The notes under the pieces were generated by a model. It ran no database searches. It saw nothing but the letters and a program-made list of their open reading frames with translations, and was not told where the DNA came from. DNA of 64,000 bases from Methanosarcina flavescens (GTDB lineage: Archaea; Halobacteriota; Methanosarcinia; Methanosarcinales; Methanosarcinaceae): NCBI RefSeq assembly GCF_001304615.2, contig NZ_CP032683.1, forward strand, positions 1,922,001 through 1,986,000, read 5' to 3'. Shown piece after piece: positions 1 through 8,254 of the stretch. Every line of letters starts with the position of its first letter. Position 1 is the first letter of the stretch. A program made the translations under genes and the position numbers.

Positions 1-731
1 AAGCCTACATGGCTCTGTCTGGCAAGGTCGTAAAGAGACATTGCAAGACCGTCACTTGTATCAATCATGGATGTGACTGCCCCGGACTCGGCCATTTGTC
101 TGGCTTCCTTAATGCGCGGAATTGGCTCAAAAAGTGCCTTCAGGACAGTTTCAGTTACTGATTTTTTCAATTGTAGGGCTTCCAGAGCTGCCCCCGCTGA
201 GCCTGTATATCCGGTGACGCAGACAAGATCACCTGGTCTTGCTCCGCGCCGAAGAAGGAGCTGGCTTTTCTTTACCTTGCCCAGCGCCGTCCCTGTAATC
301 GTCAGTTCTGCATGGGTGTCAAGATCGCCTCCGATAATCGCAGTTCCACAGAATTCAGCACACGCCTGCATACCTTTTGCAAGTGCTTCAACAAAAGTAA
401 TTTCGGTATCTAACGGCATCCCGATTGCCATAATAAGCCCTGTGGGTTCTGCGCCCATGGCTGCAATATCACTGAAGTTTACCGCTGCTGACATCCAGCC
501 CATTTGCCAGGGTGTCATCTCCTTCGGAAAATCCGTGGTTCTATGCAACATATCGGTAGTAACAACCAGGCAGTCTTCGCCTTTCAGGTCAAGGACGGCG
601 CAGTCATCCGAACCTGCACCAATAAGGATTCCTTCCTGCCCTTTTTCCTTGCCATCAGGGGCTTTAAAAATCTCGGATAAGATGGAGATTAGAGCGCGTT
701 CTCCAATTGAAGATACTCTTGTGTCTTTCAT
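1..731 (-). CDS. thiL: Thiamine-monophosphate kinase (ThiL), C-terminus outside window
   Basis: Partial gene entering from the left edge; about 243 N-terminal codons are visible. ThiL phosphorylates thiamine monophosphate to the pyrophosphate cofactor with ATP. The N-terminal half shows the PurM/ThiL-type fold: GAGSDDCAV near residue 38 supplies metal-binding acidic residues, and an NFSDIAAMGA segment follows near residue 88, as in ThiL. The ATG at 729-731 is chosen because a TATA-like box lies about 35 bp upstream, which implies a very short leader. No neighbour shares its transcription unit inside the window. The assignment is by family motifs and is firm; the missing end cannot be judged. 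Confidence 0.9.
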   Translation of the reverse strand, partial: MKDTRVSSIGERALISILSEIFKAPDGKEKGQEGILIGAGSDDCAVLDLKGEDCLVVTTDMLHRTTDFPKEMTPWQMGWMSAAVNFSDIAAMGAEPTGLIMAIGMPLDTEITFVEALAKGMQACAEFCGTAIIGGDLDTHAELTITGTALGKVKKSQLLLRRGARPGDLVCVTGYTGSAGAALEALQLKKSVTETVLKALFEPIPRIKEARQMAESGAVTSMIDTSDGLAMSLYDLARQSHVG

Positions 732-765
732 GGTCTTTTTTGAAAAAGGTAACCTTTGCTTTTAC

Positions 766-774
766 TTTTATAAA
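766..774 (-). promoter_or_regulatory. Probable TATA box of thiL
   Basis: On the minus strand this reads TTTATAAAA. The distance to the thiL ATG (about 35 bp) predicts a leader of only about 10-15 nt. Confidence 0.5.
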
Positions 775-824
775 CACATGCCCTCTGTGAGCCAAAATGC
801 ACTGAGTTTCTCTCCTTTATTTAA

Positions 825-851
825 TTTGTGTAACGCGCAAAGTTACACAAA
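825..851. promoter_or_regulatory. Perfect 10-bp inverted repeat upstream of thiL (operator candidate)
   Basis: TTTGTGTAAC at 825-834 and GTTACACAAA at 842-851 are exact reverse complements separated by 7 bp. The site lies about 50 bp upstream of the thiL TATA box. Its size and symmetry suit a dimeric helix-turn-helix regulator, or a cruciform/RNA hairpin. Which protein binds is unknown. Confidence 0.45.
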
Positions 852-870
852 AAGTTAGTAATATTAACAT

Positions 871-930
871 AGAGATTTTTCCATATTCAGAGAGATTTTT
901 CTATATCTAATGAGATTCTTTATTACATGA
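871..930. repeat. 20-bp tandem repeat, about 2.5 copies
   Basis: Units start at 871, 891 and 911 and share AGAGATTTTTC followed by an AT-rich half; the third copy is degenerate. The array lies between the inverted repeat and the long A-rich intergenic stretch that runs to 1332. In the remainder (931-1332) I see only A/T-rich, purine-biased DNA with no supported gene. Confidence 0.5.
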
Positions 931-1332
931 GACGTTATGCCCGAGTTCTCATATATCCTACAAGCATCGAGACGATAACTTTCTCAAATTGGGTCAATTT
1001 CATGGGTTTAGGGTTACAATCTTTTGAATAATTATTTCGAATAAAATTCTTAAGTGCTCAATTTGCCTTTTATCTTTTGAAATCCATAAAACTTTTGTAA
1101 ACTTCAAATTCACTCGAACCTAAATTATGGTTTTTATAAGGAATCTGAAAAAAGCTTAAAAAAGATGTTTCAGAACTGGAAAAAATAACTGATGAAAAAG
1201 TCAAAAAAATTAAGAAAAAGAAGCTAAGAAAAAACTAAGAAAAAAACTGAAGATAAAGACTAAAAAGCAATAATTAAAGATAAAAACAGAGTCAAAATTA
1301 AAGATAAGAAATGAAGAACAAGAAAAACTGGA

Positions 1333-2115
1333 TTACATTGAATCAAATATAATTTCTTCTCCGTTTTCTTTTGTTCTTATTCTCACATCATTCAGGTAGT
1401 TTTTTGCTACTCTCCCCAGTTCGTACAGTTCTTCTCTTTCAAGCACCTGTGTCTCCCTCAGACTTTCACGCAAGCTGTACTCCGGGATGCCCTGCTGCAA
1501 CACGTACGTAACTTCCTTGTTCTTAATATTTTCCGAGATCCAGGCAGCTATGCTGGCAATTTCTTCCCTACTTCCGATAAAGTCCCTGATTAGTGTCGTC
1601 CTGAGTTCCAGTTCCATGCCGCAGGAATCTACAATTTCGAGAGTATCTATTAAAGACGCAGTGATCTGTTCAGGTGTTTTTTTTACAGCTTCATATTCTC
1701 CATAGCCCGTAACTTTCCCGTAAAGCTTAGGATTATCTGGTGGAGCTTTTATATCGATAAAAAATTTATCAACCAGCTTTCGTTTAACCAGTTCATTTGC
1801 CATCCCAGGGTAGCAGCCGTTTGTGTGAATTCCTATTGCAAGCCCCACTTCTCTTACAAACTCTGCAAGAGGCACAATTGCGTCCTGCATCAGAGGCTCT
1901 CCTCCTGAAAATACAACTGCACTCACAAAGGGCTTTGATTTTTTAATTTGATCTTTTACAAAGTCCAGATCTACAGGGTTCAACCCGTGGAGATAGGGAT
2001 GGTTCTGGCAGTAGGTACAGCGAAGAGGGCATCCTCGAAAAAAAATAGTAGTTGCGGCTTTTCCTCTCCAATCCACGGTCGATAGCGGGACTATACCAGC
2101 ATAGTTTAATCTCAT
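1333..2115 (-). CDS. nrdG: Anaerobic ribonucleoside-triphosphate reductase activating protein (NrdG)
   Basis: 260-residue radical-SAM activase. It uses a [4Fe-4S] cluster and S-adenosylmethionine to place the glycyl radical on NrdD. The CxxxCxxC cluster motif is C29, C33, C36, and a SAM-binding SGGEP sits at 70-74. It is longer than the roughly 155-residue bacterial NrdG and resembles the pyruvate-formate-lyase-activase-like archaeal form. It is last in the nrdH-nrdD-nrdG order, 48 bp after the nrdD stop, so co-transcription is likely. Confidence is high because of the cluster motif and the adjacent substrate gene. Confidence 0.92.
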   Translation of the reverse strand: MRLNYAGIVPLSTVDWRGKAATTIFFRGCPLRCTYCQNHPYLHGLNPVDLDFVKDQIKKSKPFVSAVVFSGGEPLMQDAIVPLAEFVREVGLAIGIHTNGCYPGMANELVKRKLVDKFFIDIKAPPDNPKLYGKVTGYGEYEAVKKTPEQITASLIDTLEIVDSCGMELELRTTLIRDFIGSREEIASIAAWISENIKNKEVTYVLQQGIPEYSLRESLRETQVLEREELYELGRVAKNYLNDVRIRTKENGEEIIFDSM

Positions 2116-2163
2116 AGTCCACCGTTTCTTACAGTTGTACGCATAAAAGGGGTTAAGGAACTC

Positions 2164-4548
2164 TTACCTGAGTTCCTGTGTGCTGTATCTTTTTCTGTCC
2201 AGGAGCTCCTGGCGCTTGCCTTTGTTCCATCCTTCTACGGATTGAAGGTATCCTGTGATCCTTGAGAGATGCTGCACGTTTTCAGACTTGCACTTCGGAC
2301 ATCTGTCCAGCAGACCGTCGGCTACATATCCCTCATCAATGCACACAGTCATATCCCGAGTAAAGGCAAAGTAACCGGTCTGGGTATTCTTTGCAATATA
2401 CATGGCAAGTTCCTGCAGACCGTCAGGGTCCGGCTTTCCTTCTCCTAGCCAGATATGCATGATATTTCCACCGTCCACAATTGGGAAGAAAGTATGTTCG
2501 TACCTTATCCTTTCGGGCAGAGATACATCTGCATCAGGCGGAAGATGAGTCCCATTGGTATAGTAAATCGGCAGGTCATGCGTCTGATTCAAATCCCGTT
2601 TTGCAGCCTGCACATTTCCTTTGATTGTACTCTCTGCTTTGCCAGCATACTCCTTATGCAAGAGGTCCGAGACTGCAAAACGCTGGGCTGTCGTTTCAGC
2701 AGGCGTCCTTGCAAGAGCAATTTCCATTCCGGTTTCCCTTGAGAGCTTCTGAGCATGCATCTTCATCTCAAACATAGCCCTGATTGCAAGCTTATAAGCA
2801 TCTGGAGACTGATGGATCTGATAGCCTGTATGGTACTGGACCATCTCATTAATCCCTACTACTCCTATGGTATATACCAGGCTTTCAAAATCCACAGCCA
2901 TTGCTCCTTTTTCCCCGGTATTTGGGTCTTTAGGACGCTGGGCTGCAAATGGAATTCTGTTTTTCTTGATCAGGTTGTTCATCCATTTCCGTTTGATTTT
3001 GAAGACTTCCACTCCCTTGTTCATCAGGGATTTGAGCTCATTAAAGAGTTTCTCATCATCATGTTCAGCTCTGTATGCAGCTCTTGGGCAGTTCAAAGAC
3101 AGAACCATCCATGACCCCATTGAGAAGTGCTTTCCGTCCTTAAAATGAAGTTTGTCATTGAATTCGACGTCATCTGTAGGATTTGCAGAAAATTGATAGG
3201 CGCAACATTGATAGCATGAGATTCCCTTTCCTGCACCCCTGTACTCCGGAAGCTGGTTATCAAAATAAGGAGTCCCGAATTTGGCAGCCAGCTCGAAGGT
3301 CATCCTGTACAACTCTTTATAAGTCGGAAGATCGGGGTGAGTCCTGTTGAATTCCTTGTCTTCTTCCATAAAGTCAGGCTCAATGGAAATTTCGGGTTTG
3401 GGGAAACTGAAAGGCTTGCCCCAGGCATCTCCTTCAAGCATGACATCCATCAGAGCCTTAAATCCAAGACGAACCTCTTTTTCAAACTCCCCGTAGGTTC
3501 TCAGAGGAGCCTGTTTACCATCCCAGATCTTACCCATAGCGACAATCGGAATATTTCTCCAGAGCTTCGGAACCCCGGGGGAGAGCTGTACGGATGAAAA
3601 AACCGTCTGTCCGCCTCTTGCGCACATCATCTGCATCATTTCATAGACGAACATCTGCATAAGCTGTTTTATCTCGGTTTCAGACTTACCTTCCAGATAG
3701 GGAGCCATAAATGTCAGGAAATTGTAGAATCCCTGCCCGCCTGCGAAATTTGTCTGAGCCGAGCCCATAGCTTTAACTGCATGAAGAAAAGCTACTTCAG
3801 CATTTTTTGCAGGCTTTGCTACACTGGACTGCGTTCCTACTCCATCAGGCATAAGCCCATAGTAAAAAAAGTAACGAAGATCCCAGTCCTGGCAAAAAGG
3901 CCTTGTGCCCATATATTCAAGATCATGGATATGGAAATCCCCATTCAGGTGTAAGTCTGCAAGCTCTTTTGGCATCAGGAGGAGATTCTGCTCCTTGGAC
4001 ATCTTATCAGCTTTTCTTTTATGTGAGGTTTCGGCATTGTTCAGCTGGTTTGCATTATCATTTGCTTCAAAGCCGTATCCAGTATCGATTTCGTAGGCAT
4101 CGTAGACCGAAGCTCCAACCCTAGTCATGATATTTCTCCACTCGACATGTCCCCTGTCAAGCAGGATATTGTTGACGATTTCCCGTATAAGAGGGCCTGA
4201 GAGAAACTTTATGTTCATCTTTTTGATGATCTTTTCCGCTTCCTTTGCAATATCAACGGCTTCTTCTTTTGTTATTGAGGGTTTACTGTAGAAGATCTCG
4301 CTTAATTTTGTTTCTTTCAGGAGCCGGTTTACAATGATATTCCTGTCCCAGTTAAGAATGAAGCCATCTGTTGTCCTTACCTTGGGGAGGGGGGAGATGG
4401 ACAACCCGTCAAGGGTCTTTTGCACTGGCTGGTTGTCAGATAACTCGTCATCATCGTGGAGTGGAGAGACGGATAACTCTTCAAGCGGCGTTTGCGTTGA
4501 TTGGTTGTCAGATAACTGGTCATCGTGTAAGAGAGTCTCGCCTGTCAT
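2164..4548 (-). CDS. nrdD: Anaerobic (class III) ribonucleoside-triphosphate reductase (NrdD)
   Basis: 794 residues. Reduces ribonucleoside triphosphates to deoxynucleotides without oxygen. An ATP-cone allosteric domain spans roughly residues 55-140, followed by the ten-stranded reductase barrel. The C-terminal glycyl-radical loop RITGY places the radical on about G766. The zinc-site region shows only C736, C750 and C753 where many homologues have four cysteines. The first ~50 residues are an imperfect duplication of a 23-24-residue acidic segment (LSDNQ twice), absent from the catalytic fold. A later start is possible, but the first in-frame ATG after the repeat is not near the ATP cone. Middle gene of the operon. 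Confidence 0.95.
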   Translation of the reverse strand: MTGETLLHDDQLSDNQSTQTPLEELSVSPLHDDDELSDNQPVQKTLDGLSISPLPKVRTTDGFILNWDRNIIVNRLLKETKLSEIFYSKPSITKEEAVDIAKEAEKIIKKMNIKFLSGPLIREIVNNILLDRGHVEWRNIMTRVGASVYDAYEIDTGYGFEANDNANQLNNAETSHKRKADKMSKEQNLLLMPKELADLHLNGDFHIHDLEYMGTRPFCQDWDLRYFFYYGLMPDGVGTQSSVAKPAKNAEVAFLHAVKAMGSAQTNFAGGQGFYNFLTFMAPYLEGKSETEIKQLMQMFVYEMMQMMCARGGQTVFSSVQLSPGVPKLWRNIPIVAMGKIWDGKQAPLRTYGEFEKEVRLGFKALMDVMLEGDAWGKPFSFPKPEISIEPDFMEEDKEFNRTHPDLPTYKELYRMTFELAAKFGTPYFDNQLPEYRGAGKGISCYQCCAYQFSANPTDDVEFNDKLHFKDGKHFSMGSWMVLSLNCPRAAYRAEHDDEKLFNELKSLMNKGVEVFKIKRKWMNNLIKKNRIPFAAQRPKDPNTGEKGAMAVDFESLVYTIGVVGINEMVQYHTGYQIHQSPDAYKLAIRAMFEMKMHAQKLSRETGMEIALARTPAETTAQRFAVSDLLHKEYAGKAESTIKGNVQAAKRDLNQTHDLPIYYTNGTHLPPDADVSLPERIRYEHTFFPIVDGGNIMHIWLGEGKPDPDGLQELAMYIAKNTQTGYFAFTRDMTVCIDEGYVADGLLDRCPKCKSENVQHLSRITGYLQSVEGWNKGKRQELLDRKRYSTQELR

Positions 4549-4626
4549 TTTCTCATCTTCACTATCTGTTTTAGAATGGAATTTGCAGGATTATTCAAAT
4601 TATTCTGATTTTCAAGATCGCTTTCA

Positions 4627-4878
4627 TCACATGATTCCCTGGATTTTCTCAGGGTTTACTTCTTCCCCACGGAAGAGTTCCTCGTGTGTAAGAAAAGTAT
4701 CATTGATCTGTAAAACAGGCGCTGTCACTGTGAAGACCCCGTTGAAGCGCAGTTCTGTTAGAGCTTCTGGAGTAGACATATCTGCTACCTCGAAAGCAAT
4801 TGAATGTGTTTCCAGGAAATTTTTTAATTTATTACATTTCGGACAGCGGTCCGTTGTGTATATTATTATTTTTGCCAT
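4627..4878 (-). CDS. nrdH: Glutaredoxin-like NrdH-type redoxin
   Basis: 83-residue thioredoxin-fold protein with the redox pair C12-P-K-C15 after a short beta strand, and the TxxTxP-like cis-proline region (VTAPVL) typical of NrdH/glutaredoxins. In Methanosarcina an NrdH-type redoxin, fed by ferredoxin-disulfide reductase, is the known electron donor of the class III reductase, and here it lies directly upstream of nrdD. A good Shine-Dalgarno (GAGGGA) precedes the ATG by about 8 nt, so this start is solid. Family membership is certain; the NrdD partnership is inferred from context and known biology. Confidence 0.85.
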   Translation of the reverse strand: MAKIIIYTTDRCPKCNKLKNFLETHSIAFEVADMSTPEALTELRFNGVFTVTAPVLQINDTFLTHEELFRGEEVNPEKIQGIM

Positions 4879-5070
4879 GCTTTACGTCCCTCTGATTTTT
4901 ACTCTAATTCTTAATCTGATTTTTAGTTACCGTTTTTGTACGGGTTTTGTTCCCGCTCTACATATTGTTTTTATTTACATTGTTTGCGGGGTGAGCGTGC
5001 AGATGCAGAGTGCATTATAGCAATAAAACAAAACCCATGCGGGTCATTCCTCAACTAACCCTTGTAAACC

Positions 5071-5155
5071 TTATAAATGTGTATTTTTAATTATAAGTAA
5101 GCAATATCGGAAAAAGGTGCAGTTTCCAGGAAGCACCCCTCTGATATCCTTTTTC
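5071..5155 (+). ncRNA. Candidate small structured RNA with its own promoter and U-tract
   Basis: A TATA box TTATAAAT (5071-5078) lies about 26 bp before the start of a compact fold: ATATC 5104-5108 pairs with GATAT 5143-5147, GGTGC 5116-5120 with GCACC 5133-5137, and an inner TTC/GAA. A run of five T follows at 5150-5154. The promoter, stem and U-run have the spacing of an independent archaeal sRNA. No known family was recognised, and expression is not shown by sequence alone. Confidence 0.35.
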
Positions 5156-5284
5156 CCACTCTAATAAGTGGAAATGACCTTTATTTTCAGGTAAATATTC
5201 TAAATGCCATATCACTTAATAATGGTTTTTCACTCAGGTCTGGATACAATAACACCTTTGTTTTGTATTCAAAGATTCTCTATT

Positions 5285-5304
5285 TGTTATCAGATCTGAT
5301 AACA
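5285..5304. promoter_or_regulatory. Perfect 20-bp palindrome in the nrdH-radB intergenic region
   Basis: The 20 bases from TGTTAT to ATAACA are fully self-complementary around a central AGATCT. The site sits in the 750-bp divergent gap between nrdH and radB, 325-345 bp upstream of radB. An operator role is possible, but no TATA box is close enough to assign a target gene. The rest of the gap (4879-5628) holds the sRNA candidate and AT-rich DNA. Confidence 0.4.
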
Positions 5305-5628
5305 GATTTAAGGATTCCTGTTTTTGAAAGGCTGCATTATATAAGGAAACAATTTCAATCACGGAGGGCTTTAACAGATATCTGCAACCTATTTGGCGGG
5401 TACAGGTATGGTTAAGATGTATAAGGCATTATTCCTTGGAACTCTTTAAAATACAACTAAAAAATTTTATCTGTTTTCAGCGTACTATTGTGAAATCTTT
5501 TTTTCTTCTGCTCAGTATTGGGAATCTATACCTGGGCATTTACTTTATATTCACTTTATCTTTTTTATTCCTTTTAGAAAATCTTTAATCTTCCTGAAAG
5601 ATTGGAAATTACAAAAAAGCGTTATATC

Positions 5629-6342
5629 ATGGTTCAGTTATATCTCATCAAGCAGAAAAAGAGGTGTCACTTCATAGAGAAATTATTATCTTCCGGCTGC
5701 AAGCCCCTTGATGAACTCCTGGGAGGAGGTTTTGAGAAAGGCATTGTAACTCAAATCTTCGGACCTGCAGGAACCGGGAAAACAAATATCTGTATCCAGC
5801 TTTCGGTGGAATGCGTAAACCAAGGGCAAAGAGTCATTTTCATAGATACTGAAGGACTTTCTCCTTCACGTTTCAGGCAGATTGCAGGGGAAAACGCAAA
5901 AGAAATAGCAAGGAGCATCATTATCTATGAACCCATGAATTTTGAAGAGCAGTATGCAGCCGTAAGAGAGGTGGAAAGAATAGCTGGCGAGAATATCGGT
6001 CTCGTGATCCTGGATTCTGCAACCTCATTTTACAGGTTCGAGCTTGAAGACGATGAAACAAGCATGAGAAGCCGCAGAGAACTTGCCAGCCAGATAGGAT
6101 TTTTACATGCCCTAGCCCGCAAACATGGTTTTGCCGCAGTCATAACCAACCAGGTATATTCAGATATTACCTCAGGAGGGGTGCGCCCTCTTGGTGGCAG
6201 TTCCTTGGAGCATATCTCAAAGACGATTATTAGACTGGAAAAAACAGGTGAAGGAACCAGGCGCGCCATCCTGTACAAACATCGTTCCCGTCCTGAAGGC
6301 TCGAGTGCTGAATTTACAATTACAGCTGAAGGAATTCGCTAA
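5629..6342 (+). CDS. radB: DNA repair and recombination protein RadB
   Basis: RecA/Rad51-family paralogue of euryarchaea, a recombination mediator with weak ATPase. Walker A GPAGTGKT is at residues 45-52 from this start, and the Walker B-like IGLVILDSAT follows near residue 130. No N-terminal HhH domain is present, as expected for RadB. The conserved protein normally starts only a few residues before LLSSGCKPLD, so the 15-18 residues from this ATG may be untranslated. An upstream TTG at 5602 is also open. A strong ribosome site GAGGTG (5661-5666) stands 7 nt before an in-frame ATA at 5674. Function is secure; the start is not. Confidence 0.9.
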   Translation: MVQLYLIKQKKRCHFIEKLLSSGCKPLDELLGGGFEKGIVTQIFGPAGTGKTNICIQLSVECVNQGQRVIFIDTEGLSPSRFRQIAGENAKEIARSIIIYEPMNFEEQYAAVREVERIAGENIGLVILDSATSFYRFELEDDETSMRSRRELASQIGFLHALARKHGFAAVITNQVYSDITSGGVRPLGGSSLEHISKTIIRLEKTGEGTRRAILYKHRSRPEGSSAEFTITAEGIR

Positions 6343-6368
6343 GTAGGCCAATTACTAAACAATTGCTA

Positions 6369-6388
6369 AGCAGAGCAATTGCTGAGAA
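6369..6388. repeat. Inverted repeat between convergent radB and ino1
   Basis: AATTGCT and AGCAATT frame a 6-nt loop just after the radB stop. It could act as a 3-prime-end hairpin; the stem is short and AT-rich. Confidence 0.25.
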
Positions 6389-6559
6389 GAACAGGAGATC
6401 AGAAAAGTTCTTCAAAAAGCCTTTTAATAGTTATTGTAGACAGAGAAAAAGTTAAATTCTGGCTGAAAACAAACTTAAGTCTGAATAGGAAACATATAAG
6501 ATGCCCGGATATCCAGGACTTCTCGAGGTTTGCTTTTGCAAGAATCTTTTCTCTGAATT

Positions 6560-7660
6560 TTAACGTTCCCGGGTTCCGGCTATAAATTCTTCAGTCCGCC
6601 TGTAAGCCTCATCGTCAGGGTACTGAATAGCAGGATGTTTCATGAAGTAGGAAGCCGGAGAATATAGCACTCCTCCTATCCCGCGGTCAAGAGCCAGCTT
6701 GCAGCAGCGAATAGCATCGATTACCACACCTCCAGAGTTAGGGGAGTCCTCAACCGAAAGCCTGAGCTCAAGGTTCATGGGCACATCCCCGAAGAGTTTT
6801 CCTTCCATTCTCAGGAAGCATACCTTATTGTCTTTCTGCCAGGCTACGTAGTCACTGGGCCCTATGTGAATATTATCGTTCTCAAGCTTCCTGGAAAGTA
6901 CGGACTGGACGGCTTCGGTCTTCGATTCTCTCTTGGAGGCAAGCCTATCCCTGTTAAGCATGTTAAGAAAATCGGTGTTTCCTCCGGTATTGAGCTGGTA
7001 TGTTCTTTCGAGCTTTACGCCTCGCTTTTCGAAAAGATCCGCAAGAACTCTGTGTGTAATAGTAGCTCCAAGCTGGGCTTTGATATCATCGCCAATAATC
7101 GGAATATTTTTCTCCTCAAATTTTTTAGCCCATTCAGGATCGCTTGCAATAAAAACGGGCATGTTGTTTATGAAAGCTACCCCTGCTTCAAGAGCACACT
7201 CAGCGTAAAAACGAGCTGCTTCTTCAGAACCTACAGGCAGGTAATTGAGAAGCATTTCGGCACCTGAATTTTTAAGCTCGTTTATGATATCCGCTTTTGT
7301 AGCTTCCTGTTCTTTGCTGGCAACAAAGGTATAATTTTCATCATAATTTTTCATATGTTCAGAGACCCCATCAAGGACTCTACCCATCTTGACCTTCACA
7401 CCTGTGGATGGAATATCGGGACAAAAAACCGCTGTGCAGTTCGGGGGAGCAAAAATAGCCTCGGAAACATCTTTTCCTACCTTCCTAGCATCGATGTCAA
7501 AGGCGGCAGCAACTTCTATATCGCCCGGCTTATATCCTCCAATCTCCCTGTGCATCAATCCTATGGGCTCTTTATCCTCGGCCTTATAATACTCAATGCC
7601 CTGTATCAAAGAGCTTGCACAGTTTCCGATTCCTGCAATTGCTATTTTTATTTTTGTCAT
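6560..7660 (-). CDS. myo-Inositol-1-phosphate synthase family protein
   Basis: 366 residues, Rossmann NAD-binding start [12 protein letters not shown], and the family signature around [12 protein letters not shown] near residue 235. It converts glucose 6-phosphate to inositol 1-phosphate, the precursor of archaetidylinositol lipids in methanogens. The length suits the archaeal/actinobacterial Ino1 type. It is convergent with radB and has no operon partner. The ATG at 7660 fits the Rossmann start without extra residues. Other Ino1-like enzymes of unknown substrate share this fold, so substrate is inferred from family. Confidence 0.88.
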   Translation of the reverse strand: MTKIKIAIAGIGNCASSLIQGIEYYKAEDKEPIGLMHREIGGYKPGDIEVAAAFDIDARKVGKDVSEAIFAPPNCTAVFCPDIPSTGVKVKMGRVLDGVSEHMKNYDENYTFVASKEQEATKADIINELKNSGAEMLLNYLPVGSEEAARFYAECALEAGVAFINNMPVFIASDPEWAKKFEEKNIPIIGDDIKAQLGATITHRVLADLFEKRGVKLERTYQLNTGGNTDFLNMLNRDRLASKRESKTEAVQSVLSRKLENDNIHIGPSDYVAWQKDNKVCFLRMEGKLFGDVPMNLELRLSVEDSPNSGGVVIDAIRCCKLALDRGIGGVLYSPASYFMKHPAIQYPDDEAYRRTEEFIAGTRER

Positions 7661-7910
7661 AAGCGCTTACTCTCCGATGAATGCCCAGATTCTCATAAAC
7701 CGCATTAATGGAATGACAGATCTTTTACGATTTCTGAAATCTACAGATTCAAGGATTTAAGGATTTAAGTTCACTGAGTTCAGGAGTTATATTCCTGAAA
7801 TTACGACTTCCTGTATCTTAACTATGGATTTTAAACCTTGTCTTATTTGTTCTGTTACTCTATAAATCTATTATATGTAAGTTTTCCTTTCTAGGGAAAA
7901 ATATTACATT

Positions 7911-8005
7911 TATTTATATACTACATATACCTTGTTCATTTTTTAGACAAATTTCTATTCTGATGATTGGATGCAGGGAACTTAACCTGCCACAATTTTT
8001 TCAGT
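7911..8005 (+). promoter_or_regulatory. Promoter-like box and hairpin with T-run upstream of mtnA
   Basis: A TATA-like stretch (about 7911-7922) is followed by a hairpin GCAGG 7973-7977 / CCTGC 7986-7990 and then a run of six T (about 7995-8000). It could be an attenuator of the downstream gene or a short separate RNA. The rest of 7661-8184 is AT-rich with no gene seen. Confidence 0.25.
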
Positions 8006-8184
8006 TATTCTGGAGTTTAAGGACAATTTCTTTAACATAATTCTGCTTTAATTGATATAGCTGTATTTTAGTTAATATATTCTCGTTTTAATTAACATAA
8101 TTTATTTTTAAATTTCTCAAGTTGCACTAATAATGCAAAAAAAAGAGATTAACGAACTCTGCTAGTTGAATAGGTTTTTATCTT

Positions 8185-8250
8185 ATGGGAAGCTTGAAAG
8201 GAAAACCGGAAATTTCACCGGCAGAACCTGACGCTTACACTGGAAAGTGA
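8185..8250 (+). CDS. Possible 21-codon leader ORF ahead of mtnA
   Basis: ATG at 8185 opens 21 codons ending in TGA at 8248-8250, four bases before the mtnA ATG. The tight stop-start spacing would allow translational coupling. No similarity recognised and no strong ribosome site; it may be chance. Confidence 0.2.
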   Translation: MGSLKGKPEISPAEPDAYTGK

Positions 8251-8254
8251 TCTA

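Noticed and set aside
67-858. 263-codon plus-strand open frame at the left edge
   Set aside because: Antisense to thiL, whose motifs and promoter are clear on the minus strand.
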